Source: Oceanicola sp. 22II-s10i (GTDB lineage Bacteria; Pseudomonadota; Alphaproteobacteria; Rhodobacterales; Rhodobacteraceae). Taken from it: a stretch of DNA of 64,000 nucleotides. Below the pieces are notes generated by a model. That model saw nothing but the letters and a program-made list of their open reading frames with translations, did not search any database and was not told where the DNA came from. Numbering within the stretch: position 1 is the stretch's first letter; every line of letters starts with the position of its first letter. The stretch is taken from NCBI RefSeq assembly GCF_002210105.1, contig NZ_AQQU01000007.1:124001-188000 (forward strand), read 5' to 3'. Shown in pieces: positions 1 through 8,425 of the stretch. Both the position numbers and the translations under genes were made by a program.

Positions 1-1191
1 CATGTCCAAGGGCACGTCAACCAGGCGCATCCCGCCCGGCCCCGGTTCCTTGATCGTGACGCCCAGATCCATCCCCTCGTTCGGCTGCAGCCGGATCGTC
101 AGGATGTTCCGGTGCCGCCCGGCCTCGGCGCCGAAGATCGAATGCGGCGTCTCCTTGAAGACCACCGCGATCTCGCTCACTTTCGCCCGCAGCCGCTTGC
201 CCGTCCGCAGGTAGAACGGCGTGCCCGCCCATCTCCAGTTCGAGATATGCAGCTTGAGCGCCACGAAGCTCTCGGTCGTGCTGGCCTTGTTCTCGACCTG
301 CGTCCGGTAATCCGCCTTGCCGTCTTCAGCCTCATACTGCCCGCGCACCACGTCCTCGGGCTTCACCTCGTCCAGCGCGCGGATGACCTTGAGCTTTTCG
401 TCCCGCACCGCGTCGGGATCGAACTTGGCCGGCGGCTCCATCGCGATCAGGCACAAGAGCTGCATCATGTGGTTCTGCAACATGTCCCGCATCGCGCCGG
501 ACTTGTCGTAATACTCGCCCCGCCCGCCGACGCCGACCGTCTCGGCCACGGTGATCTGGATGTGGTCGACGTATTGCGCATTCCACAGCGGCTCGAACAG
601 CATGTTGCCGAAACGGACGGCCATGAGGTTCTGCACCGTCTCCTTCCCGAGGTAGTGGTCGATCCGGTAGATCTGGCCTTCGTCGAAATGCTCCGCGAGT
701 GTCGCGTTCAGTTTCCGCGCGCTTTCCTCGTCCCGGCCGAACGGTTTCTCGACCACGATCCGCGTGCCCTCGCCCGCCATGCCGTGCTGGTGCAGCCGTT
801 CGGCCAGCGCGCCGAACAGGCTCGGCCCGACCGAGAAATAGAACGCCTGAACCGCCCGCTTGTCCTTGAGCCGCGCCGCCAGTTCCGCCCAGCCCCCGTG
901 GCCGGTCGCATCCAGCGTGACATAGCCGACCTGCTCCAGAAAACCGTCCAGCTGCGTCGCGGCCTCGCCCTGCGGCGGATCGAATTCCATCACCGCATCG
1001 CGCACGAAGTCGCGGTATGCGGCATCGTCCATCTCGCTGCGGGCTGCCCCGACAATGCGCGACGTCTCACCCATCTGGCCGGCCACGTAACGGCGGAACA
1101 GGGCCGGCAGGATCTTGCGACGGGCCAGATCGCCGGTGCCGCCGAAGATGACCAGATCAAAGGGATCGACCGGAATGACTCGGGAAACCAT
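1..1191 (-). CDS. zwf: Glucose-6-phosphate 1-dehydrogenase, 3' end cut by window edge
   Basis: Oxidises glucose-6-phosphate to 6-phosphogluconolactone with NAD(P)+, the entry to the Entner-Doudoroff and oxidative pentose phosphate routes (cytoplasm). 397 codons are visible. Family members are about 480-490 residues, so roughly 90 C-terminal residues lie outside. The N-terminal dinucleotide loop GGTGDLARRK is at residues 17-26, and the substrate/active-site block RIDHYLGKE is near residue 177. The ATG at 1191 is preceded by a GGAG-type ribosome site. The next gene upstream (VOC protein) ends 170 bases away, so zwf probably has its own promoter there, next to the LacI-like site at 1224-1237. 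Identification is firm; only the C-terminus is unseen. Confidence 0.96.
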   Translation of the reverse strand, partial: MVSRVIPVDPFDLVIFGGTGDLARRKILPALFRRYVAGQMGETSRIVGAARSEMDDAAYRDFVRDAVMEFDPPQGEAATQLDGFLEQVGYVTLDATGHGGWAELAARLKDKRAVQAFYFSVGPSLFGALAERLHQHGMAGEGTRIVVEKPFGRDEESARKLNATLAEHFDEGQIYRIDHYLGKETVQNLMAVRFGNMLFEPLWNAQYVDHIQITVAETVGVGGRGEYYDKSGAMRDMLQNHMMQLLCLIAMEPPAKFDPDAVRDEKLKVIRALDEVKPEDVVRGQYEAEDGKADYRTQVENKASTTESFVALKLHISNWRWAGTPFYLRTGKRLRAKVSEIAVVFKETPHSIFGAEAGRHRNILTIRLQPNEGMDLGVTIKEPGPGGMRLVDVPLDM

Positions 1192-1223
1192 CGCAGCGCT
1201 CCGTTATCCTGCCCACACGTCAA

Positions 1224-1237
1224 TGTTAGCGCTCGCA
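1224..1237. promoter_or_regulatory. LacI-family-like operator candidate upstream of zwf
   Basis: TGTTAGCGCTCGCA lies 33 bases upstream of the zwf start. It matches 12 of 14 positions of the palindrome TGTTAGCGCTAACA, a form common for LacI-family sugar regulators in proteobacteria (general family knowledge). One half is perfect and the other degenerate. The position fits repression of zwf. This is inference from one site; no regulator gene is visible in the window. Confidence 0.35.
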
Positions 1238-1360
1238 TCGCACACCGCCGACCCTATTGCCAGAGGCGAATGCAGACGCAGCATCGCAGCCAACATCGGT
1301 TCTGTCCATCATCTGCACCGCAGAGCATATTCCGGCGGGGACCGGCGGCAAGCGTGCAGG

Positions 1361-1738
1361 CTACTTTGCGGGAAAGCAGATCGCTTCGGCCTTGTTGCCG
1401 TCCGGGTCCTTGATGAAGGCGCCAAAGTAGCCCGTCATCGCCGCCTGCCGGGGCCCCGGCGCGCCGTCGCTGGCCCCGCCGCCCGACACCGCCGCTTCAT
1501 GGAACGCGCGCACCGCCGCCTCGTCCCGTGCCCGCATGCAAATGTGAACGCCCGTATCCGCAGCCACAGGGGCCATGCCGGGCCGGTGGTTCAGCCAGAA
1601 CTCCGGGTATGCCTTGCCGAAGCCCACGGTTTTATCCCGCTCGACCAGCAACTTGTACCCCAGCGGAGCCAGAACGGCGGACCAGAACGCCGCCCCTGCC
1701 TCAAGGTCGCTCACCGCGATGGATACGTGGTCGATCAT
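1361..1738 (-). CDS. VOC-superfamily (glyoxalase/bleomycin-resistance-like) protein
   Basis: 125 residues, one vicinal-oxygen-chelate unit of two babbab modules. The start reads MIDHVSIAVSDLE, typical of the many small stand-alone VOC proteins, and the end carries a GAFIKDPDGNKAEAI block. Candidate metal ligands are H4, H65 and E118. Substrate cannot be told from sequence: members include glyoxalases, dioxygenases and antibiotic-binding proteins. It is on the same strand as, and 120 bases downstream of, the permease gene, with a hairpin between them, so it may be transcribed separately. Family assignment is solid; function unknown. Confidence 0.85.
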   Translation of the reverse strand: MIDHVSIAVSDLEAGAAFWSAVLAPLGYKLLVERDKTVGFGKAYPEFWLNHRPGMAPVAADTGVHICMRARDEAAVRAFHEAAVSGGGASDGAPGPRQAAMTGYFGAFIKDPDGNKAEAICFPAK

Positions 1739-1807
1739 GTCCGTCCGTCCCTTCGGCTCGGGCGAAATGGCCCGACGCGCAACCCTAGCACCGCCCCCGG
1801 AAATGCA

Positions 1808-1834
1808 AAGCGGGGACCGCTCTGGCCCCCGCTT
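1808..1834 (-). terminator. Hairpin after the permease gene, possible terminator
   Basis: AAGCGGGG (1808-1815) and CCCCGCTT (1827-1834) form an 8-bp stem with an 11-base loop, 24 bases past the permease stop codon on the minus strand. The following bases are only weakly T-rich (TGCATTTCC), so termination is plausible but not certain. Confidence 0.45.
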
Positions 1835-1858
1835 CGATCCTCGCGTTCCGACCGTGAG

Positions 1859-2902
1859 TCAGGCCACGGCTTGCCACACCATCCCGGCCAGCACGGCGCC
1901 CGTGATCGCGATCCCGAGATAGGCGGCGAACACGCGCGGCTTGACCAGCGCCCAGACCGCGATCGCCGCCGGAATGCAGCTGACCCCGCCCGCGATGACG
2001 AAGGACATCGCCGCACCCGGCGCCATCCCCTGCGCCAGCAGCGCGTCGACCAGCGGCACGGCGGCATAGCCGTTGAGATAGGCCGGCGCCCCGACCAGCG
2101 CGCCGAGCAGGATGGGCATCAGCCCCTCGCCACCCAGAACCCCGGCGATCCAGTCGGCGGGCACATAGGCCAGCATCAGCGACTCGATCAGGTAGGCCAG
2201 CGTCAGCCACTTGAGCAGGAACAGCGCGTTCTCCAGCACCGCGTCGCGGAAGGTCTCGCGCCGGTCCGCCTCGCCCCAGAACTTCCACACCGGCTTGCCC
2301 TGATACGGCGCCTTGACCCCGCAGCAGCCGCCGACCTGCGGCCTTTCCCGCAGCGGATCCGCAAAGACCGGCGAATTGCGCGCGATCATCGTGACAAAGC
2401 CGCCGGCAAGCCCGATCCCGACCGCCGCCGCCAGCTTGCCCGCCGCGAAGGGCACGCCCAACGTCCCCGCGGTGACGAGGAACATCGCCGGGTCCATCAG
2501 CGGCGAGGCCAGCCAGAACGCCATCACCGCCGACAGCGGCACGCCGAGCGCCAGCATCGCGGCGACGAAGGGGATCACCTCGCACGAACAGAACGGCGAC
2601 AGCCCGCCCAGAAGCGCCGCCATCACGATCATCCGGCTCTCGCGGCCCTTGAACGCCTCGGACAGCATCGTTTCGGCTCCGCTGGCCTTGAGATAGCCGA
2701 TCGCCAGCACCGCGAAAGCGATGATCGGCGCGGTGTTCACCAGGGCGCGCAGCGTGAAGATCAGGCTGTCGCGCGCCTGCACCGGGTCGAGCATCACGAG
2801 CGCCAGCAGGATCGCCGCCGTCACGCCCCATGCGCCCCCGGTGCGGGCCCTGAACCCGCGCCAGCCGCCGCCCAGTGTCGTCGTCAGATCAGTCATGGTC
2901 AT
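1859..2902 (-). CDS. DUF318/UPF0718-family permease, ArsP-like
   Basis: 347 residues, an integral membrane protein with about eight hydrophobic segments. The family includes ArsP, which exports trivalent organoarsenicals (established for characterised members). The hallmark segment PFCSCEVIP has Cys105 and Cys107 in a membrane segment, and a further pair Cys194-Cys195 sits in a loop, all candidate thiol ligands. The ATG at 2902 was chosen because GAGGAG lies just before it. It overlaps the end of the regulator gene by 14 bases, so the two genes are translationally coupled. With an ArsR-family neighbour, a metal/metalloid export role is the best inference. The exact substrate (organoarsenical, arsenite, other thiophilic ion) is open. 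Confidence 0.8.
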   Translation of the reverse strand: MTMTDLTTTLGGGWRGFRARTGGAWGVTAAILLALVMLDPVQARDSLIFTLRALVNTAPIIAFAVLAIGYLKASGAETMLSEAFKGRESRMIVMAALLGGLSPFCSCEVIPFVAAMLALGVPLSAVMAFWLASPLMDPAMFLVTAGTLGVPFAAGKLAAAVGIGLAGGFVTMIARNSPVFADPLRERPQVGGCCGVKAPYQGKPVWKFWGEADRRETFRDAVLENALFLLKWLTLAYLIESLMLAYVPADWIAGVLGGEGLMPILLGALVGAPAYLNGYAAVPLVDALLAQGMAPGAAMSFVIAGGVSCIPAAIAVWALVKPRVFAAYLGIAITGAVLAGMVWQAVA

Positions 2903-3239
2903 GCTCCTCGGGGACAAGCCCGCTCACATCCGCGCAGCATTCACGCAGCAGGAAATTCGAAAGATCACGCAGGTCCTCGTAGGCCACGGCGGCGCAGATG
3001 ATGCTGCGGCCCTCCTTGCGCTGTTCGACCAGCCCGGCCTGGGTCAGGATCTTCATGTGATGGGTCAGCGTCGACCCGGTCACGCCGGTCCGCTGGCCGA
3101 GTTCACCGATGCTCAGCCCGTCCGGCCCGGCCCGCACCAGCGTGCGCAGAACGCGCAGCCGCTGTTCAGAACCGAGCGCGGCAAAGGCCGAGGCCGCACG
3201 GACGAGGTCGAATTCGGTATCGCAGGATGTCATTTTCAT
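2889..3239 (-). CDS. ArsR-family transcriptional regulator
   Basis: 116 residues, a winged helix-turn-helix repressor. The HTH runs about residues 42-66 (LSIGELGQRTGVTGSTLTHH), followed by a wing with RKEGRSI. A C-terminal vicinal cysteine pair, Cys101-Cys102, resembles the As(III)-binding CC of some ArsR subgroups, and the tail ends HDHD. The start at 3239 (MKMTS) is the first usable ATG; 3233 is an alternative. The gene precedes and overlaps the permease gene and most likely represses the pair through the inverted repeat at 3248-3284. Family sure; inducer inferred. Confidence 0.88.
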   Translation of the reverse strand: MKMTSCDTEFDLVRAASAFAALGSEQRLRVLRTLVRAGPDGLSIGELGQRTGVTGSTLTHHMKILTQAGLVEQRKEGRSIICAAVAYEDLRDLSNFLLRECCADVSGLVPEEHDHD

Positions 3240-3247
3240 GATTCTAG

Positions 3248-3284
3248 AAATATCGAACGTAGAGTGAGTTCGCAAACGATATTT
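3248..3284. promoter_or_regulatory. Inverted repeat upstream of the ArsR-family gene, candidate operator
   Basis: AAATATCG (3248-3255) and CGATATTT (3277-3284) are perfect 8-base inverted arms separated by 21 bases, starting 8 bases upstream of the regulator's ATG. The left arm also overlaps TTCTAGAA (3242-3249). AT-rich imperfect dyads of this kind next to the start are typical ArsR/SmtB operators. Autorepression is inferred. Confidence 0.6.
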
Positions 3285-3400
3285 CGAAGAACCTGAAAAT
3301 ATCCAGCCGCGCCGCGGTGCAGGCACCGGTAGCACCGATGCGCCAGCAAAGCGGCGCACCGAACTGATACCAGCGCGCGACTGACGCGCCTTCCGCAGCC

Positions 3401-4534
3401 CTACCCGGCGATCCTCGGCTGGCTCGACGGACGGCTCACCTTGCCTCCGCCAACCGACATCCGCACCCCGGTCGTCGTCGGACAGGACGTCGGCAACCCC
3501 CTCCGGACCCTTACCGCCAGATGCGCAAAGGCCTGCGCCTCGAGCATGTCGCCATCCAGTCCCGCCGCCTCCACCGGCTGCACCGGACAGTCCAGCGCGA
3601 CCTCCAGCATCTCCATCAGCACCGGGTTCTTGCGCCCCCCGCCGGTGACCAGCAACCGCTCCGGCGCGCTCGGACAATGCTCCATCCCCCGCAGCACCGA
3701 GGCCGCGCACATCCCCGTCAGCGTCGCCGCCGCATCCGCATCCGACAGCTCGCGCACCAGCCCGACCATGTCGCCAAACGCGTTCCTGTCCAATGACTTG
3801 GGCGGCATTCTTGAGAAATACGGATCGTCCAGAAACAGCTCCAGCGCCCCGTCGACCACATCGCCCTGCGCCGCCAGCGCGCCATCCCGGTCATAAACCT
3901 TGCCGAACCGCGCCTGCATCAGGTCGTTGATCGGCGCATTTGCCGGCCCCGTATCGAACGCCAGCAACGCCCCCTCGATCTCGGGCGCGGCAATGCGCGG
4001 GTCGATCCAGGTCAGATTGCCTACGCCTCCCAAATTCATGAAACACAACGGTTTTTCCGCCCCGATCCACCGCGCGCAGGCAAAGTGAAAGAACGGCGCC
4101 AGCGGTGCGCCCTCGCCGCCCAGATGCACGTCCGCCGACCGGAAATCCCAGACGACCGGCACCCCGAGCGCCTCGGCCAGCGCGTCCCCGTCACCCACCT
4201 GATGGGTCCCGCGTCCGCGCGGCTCATGCGCCAGTGTCTGCCCGTGAAATCCAGCAATCTCAATGCCCTGAAAGCGGTTCATCACCTCCAGATGCGCCCG
4301 CTCCACGATTTCGGTCGCGGCCTCTACCCCCGGCTCGCCCGGCCACCGGCCAAGCGCCGCGGCCAGAACCGCCCGCTCGTCGGGCCTGTATTCGCGGTAC
4401 GCCGTCTCGCCGAACCCGAAGATCGTCTCGCCATCCGTCTCGACCACCGCCGCGTCGACCCCGTCCAGCGATGTGCCCGACATGGTGCCGAGCGCCCGCA
4501 CCGGGTCCTGTTTCCTGCCCCTGGGCTTCAACAT
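3401..4534 (-). CDS. anmK: Anhydro-N-acetylmuramic acid kinase
   Basis: Phosphorylates and opens 1,6-anhydro-MurNAc to MurNAc-6-phosphate in cell-wall recycling (cytoplasm). 377 residues, close to the 369 of E. coli AnmK. Visible blocks are [12 protein letters not shown] near the N-terminus (nucleotide/sugar binding), [22 protein letters not shown] (containing the catalytic-region aspartate) and VTGGGRKNP. The ATG at 4534 follows a purine-rich GGGAAGGG and fits the family N-terminus; in-frame ATGs further upstream run back into tyrS. It is divergent from tyrS with 64 bases between the starts, an arrangement common in alphaproteobacteria. Confidence 0.95.
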   Translation of the reverse strand: MLKPRGRKQDPVRALGTMSGTSLDGVDAAVVETDGETIFGFGETAYREYRPDERAVLAAALGRWPGEPGVEAATEIVERAHLEVMNRFQGIEIAGFHGQTLAHEPRGRGTHQVGDGDALAEALGVPVVWDFRSADVHLGGEGAPLAPFFHFACARWIGAEKPLCFMNLGGVGNLTWIDPRIAAPEIEGALLAFDTGPANAPINDLMQARFGKVYDRDGALAAQGDVVDGALELFLDDPYFSRMPPKSLDRNAFGDMVGLVRELSDADAAATLTGMCAASVLRGMEHCPSAPERLLVTGGGRKNPVLMEMLEVALDCPVQPVEAAGLDGDMLEAQAFAHLAVRVRRGLPTSCPTTTGVRMSVGGGKVSRPSSQPRIAG

Positions 4535-4598
4535 GCCCTTCCCCTTCGCCTGCCTTGCGCCTATAGAGTGCCGCCGAACCCCGACCCGGACAAGAGCC

Positions 4599-5855
4599 AT
4601 GACATACACGCCAAAATCCGATTTCCTCGCCGTCATGCAGGACCGCGGCTTCGTCGCGGATTGCACGGATTATCAGGGCTTTGACGACGCCCTCGTGAAC
4701 GGCGTGGTGCCCGGATACATCGGTTTCGACGCAACGGCGAAATCGCTGCACGTCGGCTCTCTGATCCAGATCATGATGCTGCGCTGGCTGCAGAAGACCG
4801 GCCATCAGCCGATCACCCTGATGGGCGGCGGCACGACCAAGGTGGGCGACCCGTCCTTCCGCGCCGACGAACGGCCGCTGCTGACGAACGAACAGATCGA
4901 CGACAACATCGCCGGGATCAAGCAGGTCTTCGCGGCCTATATCGACTACGACACCGACGCCCCGAACTGTGCCCTGATGCTGAACAACGCGGAATGGCTC
5001 GACGGGCTCAACTACCTGGAATTCCTGCGGGATATCGGGCGTCACTTCTCGGTCAACCGGATGCTGTCCTTCGAGAGCGTGAAATCGCGCCTCGACCGCG
5101 AACAGTCGCTGTCGTTCCTCGAATTCAACTACATGATCCTGCAGGCCTACGACTTCCTCGAACTGAACCGCCGCTACGGCTGCCTCGTGCAGTTCGGCGG
5201 CTCGGACCAGTGGGGCAACATCGTCAACGGGATCGACCTGACCCGCCGGGTGCTGGATCACGAGATCTACGGCCTGACGACGCCGCTGCTGACCACCTCG
5301 GACGGCAAGAAGATGGGCAAGACGGCGGACGGCGCGGTCTGGCTGAACGCCGACATGAAATCGCCCTACGAGTTCTGGCAGTTCTGGCGCAACACCACCG
5401 ATGCCGACGTCGGCCGCTTCCTCAAGCTCTACACCGAGATGCCGGTCGACGAATGCAACCGCCTCGGCGCGCTCGGCGGGTCCGAGATCAACGACGCCAA
5501 GATCGTGCTGGCCAATGCGGTGACGACCCTCCTGCACGGCGCTGACGCCGCGGCTGCGGCCGAGGCCACGGCCCGCGAGGTCTTCGAAAAGGGCGGCATC
5601 GGCGATGACCTGCCCACGCTCGAACTGACGCGCGAAGAGGTCGGCGCGGGTATCTCCATCACCCAGCTGATCGTCCGCACCGGCCTCGCCAGGACCGGCA
5701 AGGAGGCCAAGCGCCTTATCGCCGACAACGGCGCCCGGATCGACGACGCGCCGCTGACCGACGCCGGTCTGATGCTCGACGTCGCGGCCCTGACCTCACC
5801 GGTCAAGCTCTCGGCGGGCAAGAAACGGCACGCACTGGTCAAGCTGGCGGGCTGA
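4599..5855 (+). CDS. tyrS: Tyrosyl-tRNA synthetase
   Basis: Charges tRNA-Tyr with tyrosine. 418 residues, class Ic synthetase. The HIGH-equivalent is in [13 protein letters not shown] (about residues 42-54), the KMSKS-equivalent is KKMGKT, and a C-terminal S4 RNA-binding domain covers about 350-418 ([16 protein letters not shown]). The ATG at 4599 gives the family's normal N-terminus; longer frames from 4473 overlap the divergent anmK. The gene ends 13 bases before repeat copy A, whose hairpin may act as its 3' end. Confidence 0.97.
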   Translation: MTYTPKSDFLAVMQDRGFVADCTDYQGFDDALVNGVVPGYIGFDATAKSLHVGSLIQIMMLRWLQKTGHQPITLMGGGTTKVGDPSFRADERPLLTNEQIDDNIAGIKQVFAAYIDYDTDAPNCALMLNNAEWLDGLNYLEFLRDIGRHFSVNRMLSFESVKSRLDREQSLSFLEFNYMILQAYDFLELNRRYGCLVQFGGSDQWGNIVNGIDLTRRVLDHEIYGLTTPLLTTSDGKKMGKTADGAVWLNADMKSPYEFWQFWRNTTDADVGRFLKLYTEMPVDECNRLGALGGSEINDAKIVLANAVTTLLHGADAAAAAEATAREVFEKGGIGDDLPTLELTREEVGAGISITQLIVRTGLARTGKEAKRLIADNGARIDDAPLTDAGLMLDVAALTSPVKLSAGKKRHALVKLAG

Positions 5856-5867
5856 CCCGGCTCCCCT

Positions 5868-5922
5868 GCTTCTTCTGGTCTCAAATACTTTCGGGGGGTC
5901 CGGGGGGCAGACAGCCCCCCGG
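5868..5922 (+). repeat. Interspersed intergenic repeat, copy A
   Basis: The block reads CTTCTTCTGGTC, then AAATACTTTCGGGGGG, then a 9-bp perfect hairpin CCGGGGGGC-AGACA-GCCCCCCGG (5900-5922). The same blocks recur inverted at 9029-9100 and in shortened form at 46051-46103. Here it sits directly after tyrS. G/C-rich stems without a T tract suggest an mRNA 3'-end or REP-like role rather than a classical terminator. Confidence 0.75.
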
Positions 5923-6003
5923 CCTCACCACCCGCGCGCGCCGTCCCGGAGCGGCGCGCGAGACGGGCGCGCAAGGGCCCGGCGAGCACCTGCGCGAAAC
6001 CCT

Positions 6004-6032
6004 TTGAAATCCGCCGCGACGCATCCTATATC
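6004..6032 (+). promoter_or_regulatory. Sigma-70-type promoter of ssrA
   Basis: TTGAAA (6004-6009) and TATATC (6027-6032) are separated by exactly 17 bases, immediately upstream of the tmRNA acceptor piece. The predicted transcription start is about 6039. It is one of the best consensus matches in the window, as expected for an abundant stable RNA. Confidence 0.7.
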
Positions 6033-6038
6033 TCTGTC

Positions 6039-6385
6039 TGTCGGGCAACCGACTATGGACATAAACGCGCTCGTAATAAGCGGATCGGACCCGGGGGCGG
6101 TACCCGGCGGCTCCACCAACACACCACCGGCGGCATCCTTCGTTTGGGGAGGTCTTCGGGACAGTGGGGCCGAAATAGGATCGACGAACGTCTAAAGGGG
6201 ATTGCCTTGTCCCGGTGAGGTACCACCGTTATCGGTCCGAACAGTACAATTGCAAACGACAATCGTGCTCCGGTTGCTCTGGCCGCGTAAGCGGTTCGAG
6301 GAATCGAAATCTAAGCCCTTGCGCCTAGCAGCGTAAGGCGGGGTTCGCAGGCACCTGGCAACAGAAGCCTGCACTTCACCCAACA
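6039..6385 (+). ncRNA. ssrA: tmRNA, circularly permuted two-piece form
   Basis: Rescues stalled ribosomes and tags the nascent protein. The gene order is permuted as in other alphaproteobacteria. The acceptor piece comes first and ends in CGGCTCCACCA at 6118, with a T-arm CCGGG-GGCGGTA-CCCGG (6091-6107). After a spacer of about 47 bases the coding piece begins with GGGGCCG at 6166-6172. GGGGCCG pairs with CGGCTCC across the two pieces to rebuild the tRNA-like acceptor stem, and it continues AAATAGGATCGACG as in typical tmRNA 5' ends. The tag frame at 6252-6290 encodes ANDNRAPVALAA followed by TAA, with a GCA resume codon. A GCAGGC...GCCTGC hairpin near 6350-6372 marks the 3' region. Outer ends are approximate. 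Confidence 0.93.
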
Positions 6386-6490
6386 ATCTGAATGCAGACC
6401 GAGGCAACGACCAGTCCGTGCGCGCCGCGTCCGCCCGACATGAATTTTTCATGACGACAGTTGCGCCGTCTTGCACACCGTAGCCGCACG

Positions 6491-7756
6491 GTGAACAACC
6501 CTCGCAATCATTGCGCGAGGCCCGCCCTGCCCCCCTTCCCCGACCTCTTCCGCACCTTCGCCCGGATCGGCCTCTTCAGCTTCGGCGGACCCGCGGCGCA
6601 GATCGCCGTGATGCACCGCGAACTGGTCGAGACGCGCCGCTGGCTGTCCGAGCGCCAGTTCCTCGGCGCGCTCAGCTTCACCATGCTGTTGCCGGGACCC
6701 GAGGCGATGCAGCTGGCCACATGGGCCGGCTGGCGGCTCGGCGGGACGCGGATCGGGCTGATGGCCGGATTGCTCTTCGTGCTGCCCGGCGCGCTCGTGA
6801 TCGCCGCGCTGGCGCTGGCCTATGCCGCGTGGGGCGACATTCCGGCGGTCCGCACGGCCTTCGACGGGATCAAGGCGCTGGTCGTCGTCATCGTGCTGCA
6901 GGCCCTAGTCCGGCTGGTCCGCAAGGCGCTTACCCGGACGGCGGACTACACCCTCGCCGGGGTGGCCTTTCTCGCCATCTTCGCGCTCGGCCTGCCGTTT
7001 CCCCTGATCGTCGTCGCCGCCGCGCTGGCCGGGGCCTGGCTCGGCCCCGCCACGCCGCCTCCACCGGCGCCAGAGGGCCGGGCGGACTGGGGCGCGACGC
7101 TGAGAACCGCCGGGATATGGGCCCTGCTGTGGTGCTTGCCCCTGCTGGCCGTCTGGCTGGCCGGCGACGCCTTCCTGACCGCCATCGCGCTGTTCTTCGG
7201 CAAGCTCGCCGTCGTCACCTTCGGAGGGGCCTATGCGGTGCTGGCCTACATGGCGCAGGCGGTGGTCGAGACACACGGCTGGCTGACCCCGGACGAGATG
7301 ATCGACGCGCTCGGGCTGGCAGAGACCACGCCCGGCCCGCTGATCCTCGTGACCGAGTTCACCGCCGTGCTGGCGGGCGCCAAGCTGGGCGGGGCGGGCT
7401 ATGCGCTGCTGGCGGGGGCGCTGTGCCTGTGGATGACCTTCGTGCCCTGCTTCCTGTGGATCTTCGCCTTCGCGCCCCATGTCGAACGGCTGTTGGCCGC
7501 GCCACGCCTCGCGGGGGCGCTGGCGGCGGTTACCGCGGCGGTGACGGGGGTGATCCTGAACCTCGCGCTCTGGTTCGGGCTGCACGTCCTGTTTCCCGGC
7601 GGGACGCCCGGCCTTGCCACCGCGGATCCCGGCGCGGCGCTGCTGATCCTGCTGGCGGCGGCATTGACGATTTCGGCGCGCCTCGGCCTAGGAACAACGC
7701 TCCCCGCGATGGCACTGGCGGGGCTCGCGCTGGCGTGGATCGCGCCGAGCCTCTGA
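6491..7756 (+). CDS. chrA: Chromate transporter, long-chain CHR family
   Basis: Membrane exporter of chromate. 421 residues from the GTG at 6491. It has two homologous CHR halves: the first with FGGPAAQIAVMHRE and RRWLSERQF (about 20-50), the second with FGGAYAVLAYMAQ and HGWLTPDEM (about 240-275), each followed by a GP motif (LLPGPE, TTPGPL) and long hydrophobic segments. The start is uncertain: GTG 6491 and TTG 6461 are in frame and neither has a clear ribosome site; 6491 avoids an unusual basic extension. It lies between ssrA and sspB on the same strand but is functionally unrelated to them. Confidence 0.88.
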   Translation: MNNPRNHCARPALPPFPDLFRTFARIGLFSFGGPAAQIAVMHRELVETRRWLSERQFLGALSFTMLLPGPEAMQLATWAGWRLGGTRIGLMAGLLFVLPGALVIAALALAYAAWGDIPAVRTAFDGIKALVVVIVLQALVRLVRKALTRTADYTLAGVAFLAIFALGLPFPLIVVAAALAGAWLGPATPPPPAPEGRADWGATLRTAGIWALLWCLPLLAVWLAGDAFLTAIALFFGKLAVVTFGGAYAVLAYMAQAVVETHGWLTPDEMIDALGLAETTPGPLILVTEFTAVLAGAKLGGAGYALLAGALCLWMTFVPCFLWIFAFAPHVERLLAAPRLAGALAAVTAAVTGVILNLALWFGLHVLFPGGTPGLATADPGAALLILLAAALTISARLGLGTTLPAMALAGLALAWIAPSL

Positions 7757-7838
7757 GGCGGCTGGAAAATCTCCGCCCGCCGCCTTCCGTTTTGAGACGA
7801 ATCCCCTATGCTCGGCTGAAAGGCGAGCGAGAGGAAAA

Positions 7839-8333
7839 ATGTCGGGTTCAATCGACTATGGCAAGCTGATGCACCGCGCGATGCGCGGGCTGATTCAAGA
7901 GGTGCTTGCCGATGTCGCCCGCGACGGTCTGCCCGGCGCGCACCATTTCTTCATCACGTTCGACACACGGCATCCGGACACGCAGCTGGCCGACTGGCTG
8001 CACGATCGCTATCCGCAGGAAATGACCGTGGTCATGCAGACCTGGTTCGAGGACCTGGACGTGTCGGAAGACGGATTTGCCGTCACGCTGAACTTCGGCG
8101 ACTCGCCCGAGCGGATGTTCATTCCCTACGACGCGATCCAGACCTTCGTGGACCCTTCCGTCGAATTCGGGCTGCGCTTCGAAACTCAGTCGCGCCCCGA
8201 GGACGAGGATCCCACCCCCGAGCCGCCGCGCCCCCTGCGCGACAAGGGCAAGGACAGTCTCAAGCACGACAAGGCCGAGAAGAAACCCCAGGCCGACGCA
8301 GACGTGGTCCGTCTGGACAGTTTCCGCAAATAA
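7839..8333 (+). CDS. sspB: ClpXP adaptor SspB, alphaproteobacterial type
   Basis: Binds ssrA-tagged proteins and hands them to ClpXP. 164 residues. The folded peptide-binding domain covers about residues 5-115 (HFFITFDTRHP, MTVVMQTWFEDL, ERMFIPYDAI are typical of the alphaproteobacterial branch). It is followed by an acidic/lysine-rich linker and the C-terminal tail VVRLDSFRK, which matches the hydrophobic tail by which SspB contacts ClpX. The ATG at 7839 follows GAGAGGAAAA. The ssrA tag it recognises is encoded about 1.5 kb upstream, with chrA between. Confidence 0.9.
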   Translation: MSGSIDYGKLMHRAMRGLIQEVLADVARDGLPGAHHFFITFDTRHPDTQLADWLHDRYPQEMTVVMQTWFEDLDVSEDGFAVTLNFGDSPERMFIPYDAIQTFVDPSVEFGLRFETQSRPEDEDPTPEPPRPLRDKGKDSLKHDKAEKKPQADADVVRLDSFRK

Positions 8334-8425
8334 CGCCGGTTTCGCAGCGCCGTCACCGCCGCGTCGCATCCCCGTTACAGCCGCATGGTCCTGTCCCGCC
8401 CGGATAGATCCCTGCGGAGGCCGAG

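Noticed and set aside
112..1413. 433-codon open frame on the plus strand over zwf
   Set aside because: Antisense to zwf; no domain motif.
5925..6262. Short minus-strand frames over ssrA
   Set aside because: The region is explained by tmRNA; the frames have no ribosome site and change across the tag.
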